Assembly: GCA_910585545.1 (NCBI GenBank)
Contig: CAJUFN010000006.1
Span: 62,001-126,000, forward strand
Direction: 5' to 3'
Origin: an uncultured Lachnospiraceae bacterium
GTDB taxonomy: Bacteria; Bacillota; Clostridia; Lachnospirales; Lachnospiraceae
Length of the DNA: 64,000 nucleotides
Below, piece after piece: positions 35,530 to 43,217 of the stretch. The notes beneath the pieces are model-generated. The model was not told where the DNA came from, ran no database searches, and worked only from the letters and a program-made list of their open reading frames with translations. The number at the start of each line of letters is the position of its first letter. Positions within the stretch are counted from its first letter, which is position 1. Made by a program: the position numbers and the translations under genes.

Positions 35530-36360
35530 TTAACCTCTCTCCCCCTCCATATGTGAAATCAAAAAATCATGCCGATATACCATGTACATTCCGTACACTG
35601 CCGACAAAATGCATATTCCCAGCATCAAAATCACCGAACTTCCCAAATACATTCCTTCATACGGCGATGCCAGCACTTCTTTTATTTCGTCCGCTCTGCT
35701 GACATGCCAGCCTACAATCAAATGTGCCACCGGATTCATACAAACAACATATCTGCTTAATTCCGGTTTCATCTGACATAAATCCGCCAACTTCAGAAGC
35801 GCTGTAAAAACGAACTGTACTCCGCCAATGATCAAAAATGCATGATTGCTTCCAAGTTGGATTGCCACAAGATTTACCAATATCGTGAAGGCAAAGAACC
35901 ACATCGTATAAACCACAATATGGAACATCATTAAAAGAATTCCTGCCCGGTCTATTACCAATTCAAAACGTATCGCTGTCACACACAGACTCGAAAGCAT
36001 CTGCATCATTTGCACAAGAAAAGTCACAATGGCAACTCCCAAAATTTCTTTTGTGTACCAACGCACCCTATGCGGTGTGCGGGAAAATATGTAAATACTT
36101 GCCGTGCAAAAATGATGATACAATTCGGTTCCCATATATATTTCAAAAATATAGTTTGGCAGCATCCTTACGGTAAATGAAATCAAAGCCGTAAACACCG
36201 GCAGAAGCGGAAATTCTCCTGTGGATCCGCTTAATTGAAGCACCGCTTCGGAAAGTGCGACTTCCATGTTATATGGGTTTATAAAGGTAAATGAAAGAAT
36301 GATACCTCCTACCATGCCAATCAGCAATCCCGGAAATAATTTACTTTTTATGACATACAA
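35530..36360 (-). CDS. ABC transporter permease subunit (second)
   Basis: A 276-residue membrane protein with about six hydrophobic segments (FPGLLIGMVGGIILSFTF, FTALISFTVRMLPNYIF, VAIVTFLVQMMQML and others). No enzymatic motif. It overlaps the first permease gene by 13 bp and abuts the ATPase start, so all three are translated together. The two permeases are probably a heterodimer. Similarity to ABC-2 proteins is by topology only. Confidence 0.75.
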   Translation of the reverse strand: MYVIKSKLFPGLLIGMVGGIILSFTFINPYNMEVALSEAVLQLSGSTGEFPLLPVFTALISFTVRMLPNYIFEIYMGTELYHHFCTASIYIFSRTPHRVRWYTKEILGVAIVTFLVQMMQMLSSLCVTAIRFELVIDRAGILLMMFHIVVYTMWFFAFTILVNLVAIQLGSNHAFLIIGGVQFVFTALLKLADLCQMKPELSRYVVCMNPVAHLIVGWHVSRADEIKEVLASPYEGMYLGSSVILMLGICILSAVYGMYMVYRHDFLISHMEGERG

Positions 36361-37202
36361 TCTTTTTTACCTCCTATGTACATTCCGCCTATCGTCAACA
36401 GTATCAGGATTGACATCAGTATCAGAAAATATCCAAGATTTTTTGGTTCGTCATTATACAAAAGGCAGTAATGATACCAGGATAATCTAAACCCCATCCC
36501 TCGTGTGAACAATATGCTTGATACAATTTCTGTAAGATTTAACAAAACGAATATCGGCAGGAAAAGAAATATCCGGTAACGAAATCGAACCACAGAAGAA
36601 AAGGCTGTTGTAAAAGCTGCAAATATTCCGGATGCTATTCCAAATAAAATCGTTCCTAAAACCGCGCTCAGATACGGAGACATTAAAAATATCTTGCTAA
36701 ACAAATAATTATTCACACTTTCAATATAAGTTGGATCATAATAATTCCAGTTAGACAAGTCTCCCTGTGCATTTAACGGGAATGCCAGACAATTTAATAT
36801 TATTTCAATAAAAAACGGTAATGTGAAGATCAAAAACGTTACCCCAAATACCGCTAGCAACTTGCTAAAACGATACTTCATATTTCCCAAGCGCGCAGAC
36901 AAAAGGATATATTCCTTTGATTGTTGTTCCTCCGCCAAGGAAAAAGCCGCAGGACATATCACTAACAACGGATAAATCTGCAAAAATCCTAACAACAGAT
37001 CTCCTCCGCTCATGGTTTTATTCCAGCTCAGAAGAAGTAATTTCATTGGCTGATACATCGCCAGCGAATCCATTCCCCGGAACATCAAAACATTGGTCAC
37101 AAAATTAACCAGAACCATGGCAAGCAGAATATAGAAAACAATCCAGGCCTTCTTCTGCCTTAGCATAAACTTACCTTGTGAAACAGTTGCTTTTAAAAAC
37201 AT
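36348..37202 (-). CDS. ABC transporter permease subunit (first)
   Basis: A 284-residue membrane protein with about six segments (AWIVFYILLAMVLVNFV, LLLGFLQIYPLLVICPAAF, LLAVFGVTFLIFTLPFFIE, and three later). An early FSLAEEQQSKEYILLSAR stretch resembles the cytoplasmic loop of ABC-2 permeases. A GGGGGAA site precedes the ATG. It is the first gene after the 208-bp gap that holds an inverted-repeat element and an internal promoter. Confidence 0.75.
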   Translation of the reverse strand: MFLKATVSQGKFMLRQKKAWIVFYILLAMVLVNFVTNVLMFRGMDSLAMYQPMKLLLLSWNKTMSGGDLLLGFLQIYPLLVICPAAFSLAEEQQSKEYILLSARLGNMKYRFSKLLAVFGVTFLIFTLPFFIEIILNCLAFPLNAQGDLSNWNYYDPTYIESVNNYLFSKIFLMSPYLSAVLGTILFGIASGIFAAFTTAFSSVVRFRYRIFLFLPIFVLLNLTEIVSSILFTRGMGFRLSWYHYCLLYNDEPKNLGYFLILMSILILLTIGGMYIGGKKDCMS

Positions 37203-37231
37203 CTCACATTCCCCCTTGTATAATATCTTCT

Positions 37232-37362
37232 GATATAGGCATTTGCAAACTACAATTCCCGCATAAATACAGCATAAAAATTACTCTAATATTTCAACTA
37301 CTGTATAACCACACTTCTGTCCTACAGTCAAGCTCAGAATCTTGTTTGCAACTGCCTATATC
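37232..37362. repeat. 131-bp inverted-repeat element in the operon gap
   Basis: GATATAGGCATTTGCAAAC (37,232-37,250) faces GTTTGCAACTGCCTATATC (37,344-37,362): 18 of 19 bases pair. No target duplication was found, so it is either a small palindromic repeat or a long-range regulatory hairpin. It encloses a minus-strand promoter (37,302-37,331). Confidence 0.65.
37302..37331 (-). promoter_or_regulatory. Internal promoter for the ABC operon
   Basis: TTGACT (37,331-37,326), 18 bp, TATACA (37,307-37,302) on the minus strand, about 100 bp before the first permease gene and inside the inverted-repeat element. Confidence 0.5.
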
Positions 37363-37410
37363 TTTTAATAAATTTTACGCATCAGTCAATTACCTTAGGC
37401 ACTTAGAATT

Positions 37411-37821
37411 TTAACCGTAATAAGAAACAATTGCTTGTGCTGGATATACTGTATTTCCTGAAAACTGAAAATACACCGTAGACAAGTTTAAATAGCCCTC
37501 TTTTAATCCTATTTGTGTAATTGATGCTCCTTCTGTGAGTATTATATAAGTTGATTCAGAAATCACAGTCCCAGAACTATTAACTACTCGACATCTCATT
37601 CTAGAATAATTGTCACTTCCACTTTCAGGATAAACCGAATGACATCTCGCTCTTACATAACTATACTGCCCAGTTCTACTAACAGAATATTTTGTTGTCC
37701 ACTTCATATCTGCTGGAAGTGATATCTGTTTCTTCTCTACTGCATGTGTCATAATCGACATACTGAGCATTAGAACAACTGTCCCTATAATTGGTAAAAC
37801 TTTTTTTAATTGTTTCCTCAT
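37411..37821 (-). CDS. Small secreted beta-rich protein, 136 residues
   Basis: A signal peptide (MRKQLKKVLPIIGTVVLMLS, cut near THAVEK) leaves a mature part of about 108 residues. It is rich in Tyr, Ser, Val and Arg, has two Cys (RARCHSVYPES and SRMRCRVVN) and ends YPAQAIVSYYG. The alternating pattern suggests a beta sandwich with one disulfide. An AAGGAG site precedes the ATG. It is the first gene of the island operon and is divergent from the LytTR regulator. It could be a secreted effector, bacteriocin-like protein or signal; no family is recognised with confidence, and lactococcin 972-type motifs are not clear. Confidence 0.72.
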   Translation of the reverse strand: MRKQLKKVLPIIGTVVLMLSMSIMTHAVEKKQISLPADMKWTTKYSVSRTGQYSYVRARCHSVYPESGSDNYSRMRCRVVNSSGTVISESTYIILTEGASITQIGLKEGYLNLSTVYFQFSGNTVYPAQAIVSYYG

Positions 37822-37916
37822 ATTTACAATCTCCTTTTCCGCGCAAGATACTGATGGAATTATGAAACCCACATTCTACTTTCGCTCTCTAATTTCTTTC
37901 TCTTGTGATACACTTT

Positions 37917-38226
37917 TTATAAAACTGACCCGCTCCACAATCTTATCCGTCACTGTTAGTTTTATAACAATAAAATTCAAGGAATTATTCGGTTTCCTTT
38001 TCAAATTTTTATAAAAATTCTCCCTCCTTTGCAAATCATATTTCTTAATTTTTATTCTTCATTTTCGGTCGTACGCCCCAAAAACAAATTCATGTTCCAT
38101 CTATTAGTCATTATATACTTTTTTCTCCACAATTTATAAAAAAGTATTAAACGCCTCTCTATCACGAATAAACGCATTTTTAACAACCGATATTTTACAT
38201 GCGCCTGCCCATTTAGTCATTATATA
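37917..38226. promoter_or_regulatory. Regulatory region with repeated TTAGT-TTATA motifs
   Basis: The 487-bp gap between the secreted-protein gene and the LytTR gene holds no ORF but has repeats. TTAGTCATTATATA occurs exactly at 38,104-38,117 and 38,213-38,226. An inverted repeat TTATAAAACTGAC (37,917-37,929) / GTTAGTTTTATAA (37,955-37,967) shares the TTAGT...TTATA core. These are likely operator sites for the LytTR protein. Whether both divergent genes are controlled is inference. Confidence 0.6.
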
Positions 38227-38269
38227 AGACCATTTATCCCTTTCGCTTTCCTCATGTCCACCTATAAGT

Positions 38270-38275
38270 TATAAT
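38270..38275 (+). promoter_or_regulatory. -10 box of the LytTR gene
   Basis: TATAAT 33 bp before the ATG; the -35 is poor (TTTCCT), as expected for an activator-dependent promoter. The nearest repeat ends 44 bp upstream of the -10. Confidence 0.45.
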
Positions 38276-38308
38276 AAGCATATAACGAATCTACAGGAGA
38301 ACTTACAA

Positions 38309-39052
38309 ATGATTGATATTTATATTTACGAAAATGACACTGCACTGCTATCTCTTTTTTCACAATCTATTGAAAATTTTATTCTAATCGATGAACTAGA
38401 CATGAATTTGAGGCTTGCCACGAATAATCCTTCTGATATTTTAGATAAAGCGTCTTCCTCAAAGAATACCTGCTTATTCTTTCTCAATATTGATTTGAAT
38501 ATAGATATGAATGGTCTTATACTTGCTCAAACGATACGCAAACTGCAACCTCTCTGCTTCATTGTTTTTATCACAAGTCATTCTGAGAAGATTTTTATGA
38601 CTTTCCAGTATAAAATAGAAGCTCTTGATTTTATTATTAAAGATACTTACGATAAGATGAAATCCAAGATTCATGAATGCCTCTTAGATGTGGTTGATAA
38701 ATATGCTGCTGCCAACAGCTATCTTTTAAAAACATTTGTGATTCCTTTGGATCAACGCAGAATCATCATTAATTATAATGATATCCTCTTTTTTAAAACT
38801 TCCAAAGATTTCCACAAAATCATACTGTACGCCAGAAACCGTACAATTGAATTTCCTGCACAACTAAAAGAAGTGGAATTACAGCTGGAAGAACCATTTT
38901 TCAGATGCCATCGATCCTATCTTATCAATACAACACAGATTAGCGAAGTAGATTTTCAGACCGGAATGATTACTATGGCAGATGGACAAGTCTGTCCTAT
39001 TTCTATGCGGATGAAAAAGATACTTAAGAAGAAGTTGGAAAGAGGTAAATAA
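38309..39052 (+). CDS. AgrA-like LytTR response regulator with degenerate receiver
   Basis: A 247-residue regulator: receiver domain (1-125), then a LytTR DNA-binding domain (about 145-245, with FFRCHRSYLINTTQISEV). The alignment with AgrA is close (for example VFITSHSEKIFMTFQYKIEALDFIIKD has the AgrA pattern). In AgrA the phospho-Asp lies in FLDIQL; here the text is FLNIDL, so residue 60 is Asn. The acidic pocket reads YEND where AgrA has CEDD. D62 is near but not at the usual site. An AGGAG site precedes the ATG. No histidine kinase or AgrD/AgrB gene is nearby. It probably controls the divergent secreted-protein and ABC operon. Confidence 0.88.
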   Translation: MIDIYIYENDTALLSLFSQSIENFILIDELDMNLRLATNNPSDILDKASSSKNTCLFFLNIDLNIDMNGLILAQTIRKLQPLCFIVFITSHSEKIFMTFQYKIEALDFIIKDTYDKMKSKIHECLLDVVDKYAAANSYLLKTFVIPLDQRRIIINYNDILFFKTSKDFHKIILYARNRTIEFPAQLKEVELQLEEPFFRCHRSYLINTTQISEVDFQTGMITMADGQVCPISMRMKKILKKKLERGK

Positions 39053-39066
39053 ACCCTTTACATAAG

Positions 39067-39114
39067 AAAAGGGCTATATATGATTCCATCTTACATATCA
39101 TATACAGTCCTTTT
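39067..39114. terminator. Bidirectional terminator after the LytTR gene
   Basis: AAAAGG-CT-TATATGAT against ATCATATA-AG-CCTTTT with small mismatches, T-rich after either arm. It separates the convergent LytTR and zinc-ribbon genes. Confidence 0.65.
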
Positions 39115-39156
39115 ATTTGTTTGTTACTCTTCCGTAAATCTGCTTCTACTATTTGG

Positions 39157-39408
39157 CTAAACCAGGTAGTTTCCACAATGCGGACAATAATGGTTACGAT
39201 ACCATATAGTAATAGATCTTCCGCAATGAGGGCACCTATAAAAAACAGCCATAAAAACTATAACCCCGATGAGTACAAATAAGCCTGCTGTTAGCACAAT
39301 TAAGCCTACGTTAGTTCCTATGCCAATCCCTATCGCCATAAGAAGAAAGCCTAAAATACAAAATGGAATTGATATCCTTATTACAATTTTAAGAGGAATA
39401 GGTTTCAT
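39157..39408 (-). CDS. Small membrane protein with C-terminal zinc ribbon, 83 residues
   Basis: Two membrane segments (about 9-29 and 32-55) are followed by a C-terminal treble-like ribbon with two CxxC pairs (CPHCGRS and CPHCGNY) that should bind one zinc. Similar short zinc-ribbon membrane proteins are common in clostridia without known role. An AGGAGG site precedes the ATG. It is the last gene of the minus-strand group and starts 17 bp after the isochorismatase-like gene. Confidence 0.72.
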   Translation of the reverse strand: MKPIPLKIVIRISIPFCILGFLLMAIGIGIGTNVGLIVLTAGLFVLIGVIVFMAVFYRCPHCGRSITIWYRNHYCPHCGNYLV

Positions 39409-39425
39409 ATTTGATATGCCTCCTT

Positions 39426-39956
39426 CTACTTTATCAACCTCTGAATCGCCTTGCTTTCTTCTGTTCCTGCCTCTTTCAGAAGTTCAAACAGCACTGCTTC
39501 GTAAGTCGTCACGATTGCTCCTTCTTGTATTGCTCGCTTTATTGCCATCTTCTTATCATTTTTCTTACGGCTGGAGATGCAATCTTCTACCAACACCGGA
39601 ACATATCCCTTTGCTTTTAAATCAATCAACGTCTGCAGCACACAGATATGTGCTTCCATCCCGCACAAAATCACGTATTTCTTTCCCTGAATCTGCTCTG
39701 CTGTCACATCAGCTGTGCTAAAACTGATCTTATCCATATAAGCTTTGGTGCCGGCTGCTTCCTGTATTTCGCTTACCGTCATCCCGAGTCCTTTCGTGTA
39801 CTGCTGAGTTACACACATCGGAACTCCAAGTATCTTTAAACCTTTAAGCAGTATCTGGGAGTTTCTGATAAGTTCTTCCTTTTTATGCATTGCCGGAACT
39901 AACTTTTCCTGATAATCTATCACTACTGCCGCCGCTTCTTCTCTTATAATCCTCAT
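39426..39956 (-). CDS. Isochorismatase-family hydrolase
   Basis: A 176-residue cysteine hydrolase. The catalytic triad is visible: Asp in VVIDYQEKL, Lys in the central strand (AYMDKISFS region) and Cys in GMEAHICVLQT. Members hydrolyse isochorismate, nicotinamide or other small amides; the short form without an extra domain resembles YcaC/nicotinamidase-related proteins. The substrate is unknown. It starts 8 bp after exoA, so the two are in one operon. Confidence 0.87.
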   Translation of the reverse strand: MRIIREEAAAVVIDYQEKLVPAMHKKEELIRNSQILLKGLKILGVPMCVTQQYTKGLGMTVSEIQEAAGTKAYMDKISFSTADVTAEQIQGKKYVILCGMEAHICVLQTLIDLKAKGYVPVLVEDCISSRKKNDKKMAIKRAIQEGAIVTTYEAVLFELLKEAGTEESKAIQRLIK

Positions 39957-39964
39957 ACTGCCTC

Positions 39965-40717
39965 CTATCTGATGTCAAGTTCTACCGGACAATGGTCTGA
40001 CCCCATTATCTCTGTCAGAATCTTCGCATCCACAAGTCGCTCTTTCAAGCTTTCCGATACGCAGAAATAGTCAATACGCCACCCTGAATTTTTTGCCCTT
40101 GCACTGAAGCGATAGGACCACCAGGAATAAATGCTTTCCATATCCGGATAAAAATAACGGAACGTATCGATAAATCCTGCCTCCAGCACTTCCGAGAACT
40201 TGCCGCGCTCTTCATCGGTAAATCCTGCATTTTTCCGATTCGTCTTTGGATTCTTAAGATCAATTTCCTTGTGCGCCACATTAAGGTCCCCACAGAAAAT
40301 AACCGGCTTGCTTTCTTCTAATGTTTTCAAATAAGTCAGAAAATCTGTCTCCCACTCCATTCGATACGCAAGCCTTGCCAGTTCACTCTGAGAGTTCGGA
40401 GTATACACTGTCACAAAATAAAAATCTTCATATTCCAGCGTGATCACACGCCCTTCTTTATCATGCTTTTCGATTCCGATTCCATAAGCGACTGACATCG
40501 GCTCCTGTTTTGTAAAAATCGCTGTTCCCGAATATCCCTTTCTCTCGGCATAATTCCAGTACTGATAATATCCAGGCAAGTCCAGCTCAAGCTGCCCTTC
40601 CTGCATCTTGCTCTCCTGAATACAGAAAATATCTGCATCCACCTCATTAAAAAAATCTAAGAATCCTTTCTGCACACACGCACGAATTCCATTTACGTTC
40701 CATGATATCAGTTTCAT
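39965..40717 (-). CDS. exoA: Exodeoxyribonuclease III (AP endonuclease)
   Basis: A 250-residue EEP-fold nuclease for base excision repair. The motifs SWNVNGIRAC, IFCIQESKMQ (metal Glu), CGDLNVAHKEIDL and GSDHCPVELD (catalytic Asp-His) are all present. Length and N-terminus match ExoA/XthA. It lies 63 bp after truA, followed by the isochorismatase-like gene. Confidence 0.95.
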   Translation of the reverse strand: MKLISWNVNGIRACVQKGFLDFFNEVDADIFCIQESKMQEGQLELDLPGYYQYWNYAERKGYSGTAIFTKQEPMSVAYGIGIEKHDKEGRVITLEYEDFYFVTVYTPNSQSELARLAYRMEWETDFLTYLKTLEESKPVIFCGDLNVAHKEIDLKNPKTNRKNAGFTDEERGKFSEVLEAGFIDTFRYFYPDMESIYSWWSYRFSARAKNSGWRIDYFCVSESLKERLVDAKILTEIMGSDHCPVELDIR

Positions 40718-40780
40718 CCTTTGACTCCTCCATTCTTCAAATCTAATTCTATTATTGCAGATTCTTCTCTGCCATACATT

Positions 40781-41518
40781 TTATTTGTAATATACTTCCT
40801 GCAAAAAAAGTCCTCTCGCAGGCGCAAGAAAGCCTGCCCTTCCCCGCTCTTTTGCCGCAAGGATCGCTTTCATTTCTTCCGGGGCAAACGTCCCTTTTCC
40901 AACCATTAAAAGTGTTCCTGTCAGAATCCTTACCATATGATATAAGAATCCATTTCCGTAATAACTGATAAAAAGCTTGTCCTTTTCTTGTCTTATGGTA
41001 ATTTCATATATGCTCCGCGTATTGCCGTCTTCTTCCTTCTTATCACAAAAGCTTGTGAAATCATAGGTACCGATAAGATTGCCCGCTGCCTTTCTCATCG
41101 CTTCCACATCCAGCTCATATGGAAAATGATATGTGTACCGCCTGGTAAACACATCTGGCTTTTCTCTTAAATCCAACCGGTATTCATACCGTTTGGATTT
41201 CGCACTGTATCTTGCATGAAATGCATTTGGCACCAATTGCAATTTCAAAATACGAATGTCCACTGGCAGTTCCTGATTCAGCCTTTCCCGCAATGCCTCT
41301 TCTTCTATCTTTCCGGGGAGCTTAAAACTTGCCGTCTGTCCACCGGCATGGACGCCTCCGTCTGTGCGCCCAGAGCCATCGATCTGAATCGGAAATCCTA
41401 CAATCCTTGTTAAAACTTGTTCCAGAACTCCCTGAATCGTCTTGTCTGTGGTCTCCTGACGCTGCCAACCCTTGTATGCCGTTCCGTCATACGCAATCGT
41501 TAATTTATATGTTCTCAT
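40781..41518 (-). CDS. truA: tRNA pseudouridine(38-40) synthase TruA
   Basis: A 245-residue pseudouridine synthase acting on the anticodon stem. The catalytic Asp lies in SGRTDGGVHAGGQ; YHFPYELD and FLYHMVRILTGTLLMVG are further family blocks. The ATG yields MRTYKLTIAYDGTAYKGWQRQ, the usual start. It follows nrdR with a 55-bp gap that contains an imperfect 46-bp palindrome. Confidence 0.96.
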   Translation of the reverse strand: MRTYKLTIAYDGTAYKGWQRQETTDKTIQGVLEQVLTRIVGFPIQIDGSGRTDGGVHAGGQTASFKLPGKIEEEALRERLNQELPVDIRILKLQLVPNAFHARYSAKSKRYEYRLDLREKPDVFTRRYTYHFPYELDVEAMRKAAGNLIGTYDFTSFCDKKEEDGNTRSIYEITIRQEKDKLFISYYGNGFLYHMVRILTGTLLMVGKGTFAPEEMKAILAAKERGRAGFLAPARGLFLQEVYYK

Positions 41519-41531
41519 GCTATTCTTTCCT

Positions 41532-41577
41532 ATAATCAGCCAAAGATTGCGCCATAGCGCAATCTTCGGCTAATTAT
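41532..41577. repeat. 46-bp palindrome between nrdR and truA
   Basis: ATAAT-AGCC-AAGATTGCGC against GCGCAATCTT-GGCT-ATTAT, 21-bp arms with two mismatches and a 4-nt loop (CATA). It covers the nrdR stop codon and has no T-run, so it is not a plain terminator. It could be an RNA-processing or stability hairpin, or a small palindromic repeat. Confidence 0.7.
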
Positions 41578-42026
41578 TTATCTAATATTTTTTTCAGCTC
41601 CTCCATAAATGTGTTCACATCTTTGAATTCACGATAAACTGACGCGAACCTTACATATGCAACCGGATCCAGTTTTTCTAGCTTATCCATAACAATCTCA
41701 CCTACGGCGCTGCTGGAGATTTCTTTTTCTTCGCTGTTAAAGATAGCTGTTTCAATATCATCAATCGTTTTTTGGATATCCGCTGCCGATACCGGACGCT
41801 TATAACACGCACGGAGCACGCCGCCTTCGATTTTTGCTCGATCATACTGTTCCCTGTTATTATCCTTTTTGATAATAATCAAAGGAATTGTCTCTACCTT
41901 TTCATACGTGGTAAAACGCTTGCCACAGACATCACAAGACCTTCGTCTTCGGATAGAATTCCCGTCTTCTGCCGGTCTTGAATCGATCACCCTTGTATCT
42001 GGATTGCTGCAATATGGACACTTCAT
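41574..42026 (-). CDS. nrdR: Transcriptional repressor NrdR
   Basis: A 150-residue regulator of ribonucleotide reductase genes: N-terminal zinc ribbon (MKCPYCSNPDTRVIDSR and SCDVCGKRFTTYE) and ATP-cone domain (IIKKDNNREQYDRAKIEGGVL). The ATG at 42,026 gives the family start; a start six codons earlier is less likely. It has a TTGACA-17-TATACT promoter just upstream. No nrd gene is in the window. Confidence 0.96.
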   Translation of the reverse strand: MKCPYCSNPDTRVIDSRPAEDGNSIRRRRSCDVCGKRFTTYEKVETIPLIIIKKDNNREQYDRAKIEGGVLRACYKRPVSAADIQKTIDDIETAIFNSEEKEISSSAVGEIVMDKLEKLDPVAYVRFASVYREFKDVNTFMEELKKILDK

Positions 42027-42060
42027 GGTTATTCCGCCTTTCCTCATTTACTCTAAAATC

Positions 42061-42089
42061 AGTATAATGCCGCGGTAATGCATTGTCAA
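42061..42089 (-). promoter_or_regulatory. Promoter of nrdR
   Basis: TTGACA (42,089-42,084), 17 bp, TATACT (42,066-42,061) on the minus strand, in the 78-bp gap after the GH25 gene. Near-consensus. Confidence 0.8.
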
Positions 42090-42104
42090 ACAACTATTCT
42101 ATAT

Positions 42105-43160
42105 TTATTCTATAATTGCCTGAAATTTCACGATTTCTTTGCCATACACTCCCGCATACCCGTCCTGTCCCGGTGCTTTTTCTGTATCATACTGCCATGG
42201 ATAATAATTTCCTCCTTTTGGAGCAATGCGATACTTGATTTTCTGGTATGGGCGTATGGATTCCGGCGTATAATAATAAATCTCAATTGCATCGATAACC
42301 CTTCCATTACCGGCATATCCATTCTTACTTTCCTTGGTGTCATATCCACTTACATACGGAAGCCATTTCTCCCCTTTTACATGCACGCGGTAACGTACGC
42401 TTCCGTGATTGGCACGTACCGCTATATCCGTGACCGCATATCCTTTATAGCCTGCATAATCTTCCAGATTACGCACTTCTTCCAACCATCCGGTTTCTTT
42501 TGTGCGCACCCGATAATATACGTTGACTTCCGTCTCTTTCGGCGGTTCCCAGGCATTCTCGCCGCCAATCAATTTAGGAAAATCCCTGTAGCAATGGCTG
42601 ATATCTACATTGCCGCTAATCCCTGCCACACTTCCGGTTGAGGTATACTGCCACATCCCCACTTCTTTGTTGTATCCAAGCGTACTTGCATATCTTGCAA
42701 TCCATTTTGTATAGCGGTCATAATAAGCGTTTGCAAGCTTTGTTTCGAACCAGGAATAATTTGCATACAGCCCGCACCAATATCCTGCCTGCTCAATATG
42801 CGTCGCAAATGTGTGCACAATTTCTTGCAACACATCGCCGCTTACGCTTCCTACCGTCTGTGCATCTTCCAAATCATAATAGACCGGATAGGATAATTTG
42901 TAACCCTTTATCAGACGCAGCACATGCTCTGCCTCACTTTTTGCATGTGCCGTACTATCTGCATAAGAATAGAGATATACGCCAAATGGTATGCCAAGGC
43001 GTACACATGCGTCTGCATTGTATTTCCATCTTTCATCATCCTGACTTGCGATATCATCGCCATAGCCGCATCGGATGATGACGCCATCTATTTCTCCTTT
43101 GGTATCTTCCCAGTTAATTTCTCCGTTGTGCCTGCTTACATCAATCACTTTCATAGCCAT
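42105..43160 (-). CDS. GH25 family lysozyme without signal peptide
   Basis: A 351-residue muramidase-like protein. The N-terminal GH25 barrel (about 1-200) starts at MKVIDVSRHNGEINW with the catalytic Asp, has the YYDLEDAQ Asp-x-Glu pair at about residue 95, and ends MWQYTSTGSVAGISGNVDIS. The C-terminal 140 residues hold two beta-rich units with Tyr/Trp motifs (YYRVRTKETGWLEEV and YRVHVKGEKWLPYV), similar to wall-binding repeats in clostridial surface proteins. There is no signal peptide or phage neighbour, so it either leaves by lysis, sits in spores, or is a relic of a phage endolysin. A stable hairpin covers its ribosome site. Confidence 0.85.
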   Translation of the reverse strand: MAMKVIDVSRHNGEINWEDTKGEIDGVIIRCGYGDDIASQDDERWKYNADACVRLGIPFGVYLYSYADSTAHAKSEAEHVLRLIKGYKLSYPVYYDLEDAQTVGSVSGDVLQEIVHTFATHIEQAGYWCGLYANYSWFETKLANAYYDRYTKWIARYASTLGYNKEVGMWQYTSTGSVAGISGNVDISHCYRDFPKLIGGENAWEPPKETEVNVYYRVRTKETGWLEEVRNLEDYAGYKGYAVTDIAVRANHGSVRYRVHVKGEKWLPYVSGYDTKESKNGYAGNGRVIDAIEIYYYTPESIRPYQKIKYRIAPKGGNYYPWQYDTEKAPGQDGYAGVYGKEIVKFQAIIE

Positions 43161-43163
43161 AAT

Positions 43164-43205
43164 AAAATCCCTCCTCGCTTTAACATATTCACAAGAAGGG
43201 ATTTT
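43164..43205 (-). promoter_or_regulatory. Hairpin hiding the GH25 ribosome-binding site
   Basis: On the minus strand AAAATCCCT (43,205-43,197) pairs with AGGGATTTT (43,172-43,164), and the GAGGAGGG ribosome site lies at the right arm, 3 nt before the ATG. It would act as a translation switch or late-gene terminator of ymxH. Confidence 0.5.
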
Positions 43206-43217
43206 GCTATTTCATAC

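Noticed and set aside
37411..37821. Secreted protein as a lactococcin 972-family bacteriocin
   Set aside because: Context is similar, but the mature part is longer and the usual Trp/Tyr/His pattern is absent; left as unknown.
42105..43160. Prophage remnant around the GH25 gene
   Set aside because: No holin, tail, integrase or att-like repeat; neighbours are housekeeping genes.
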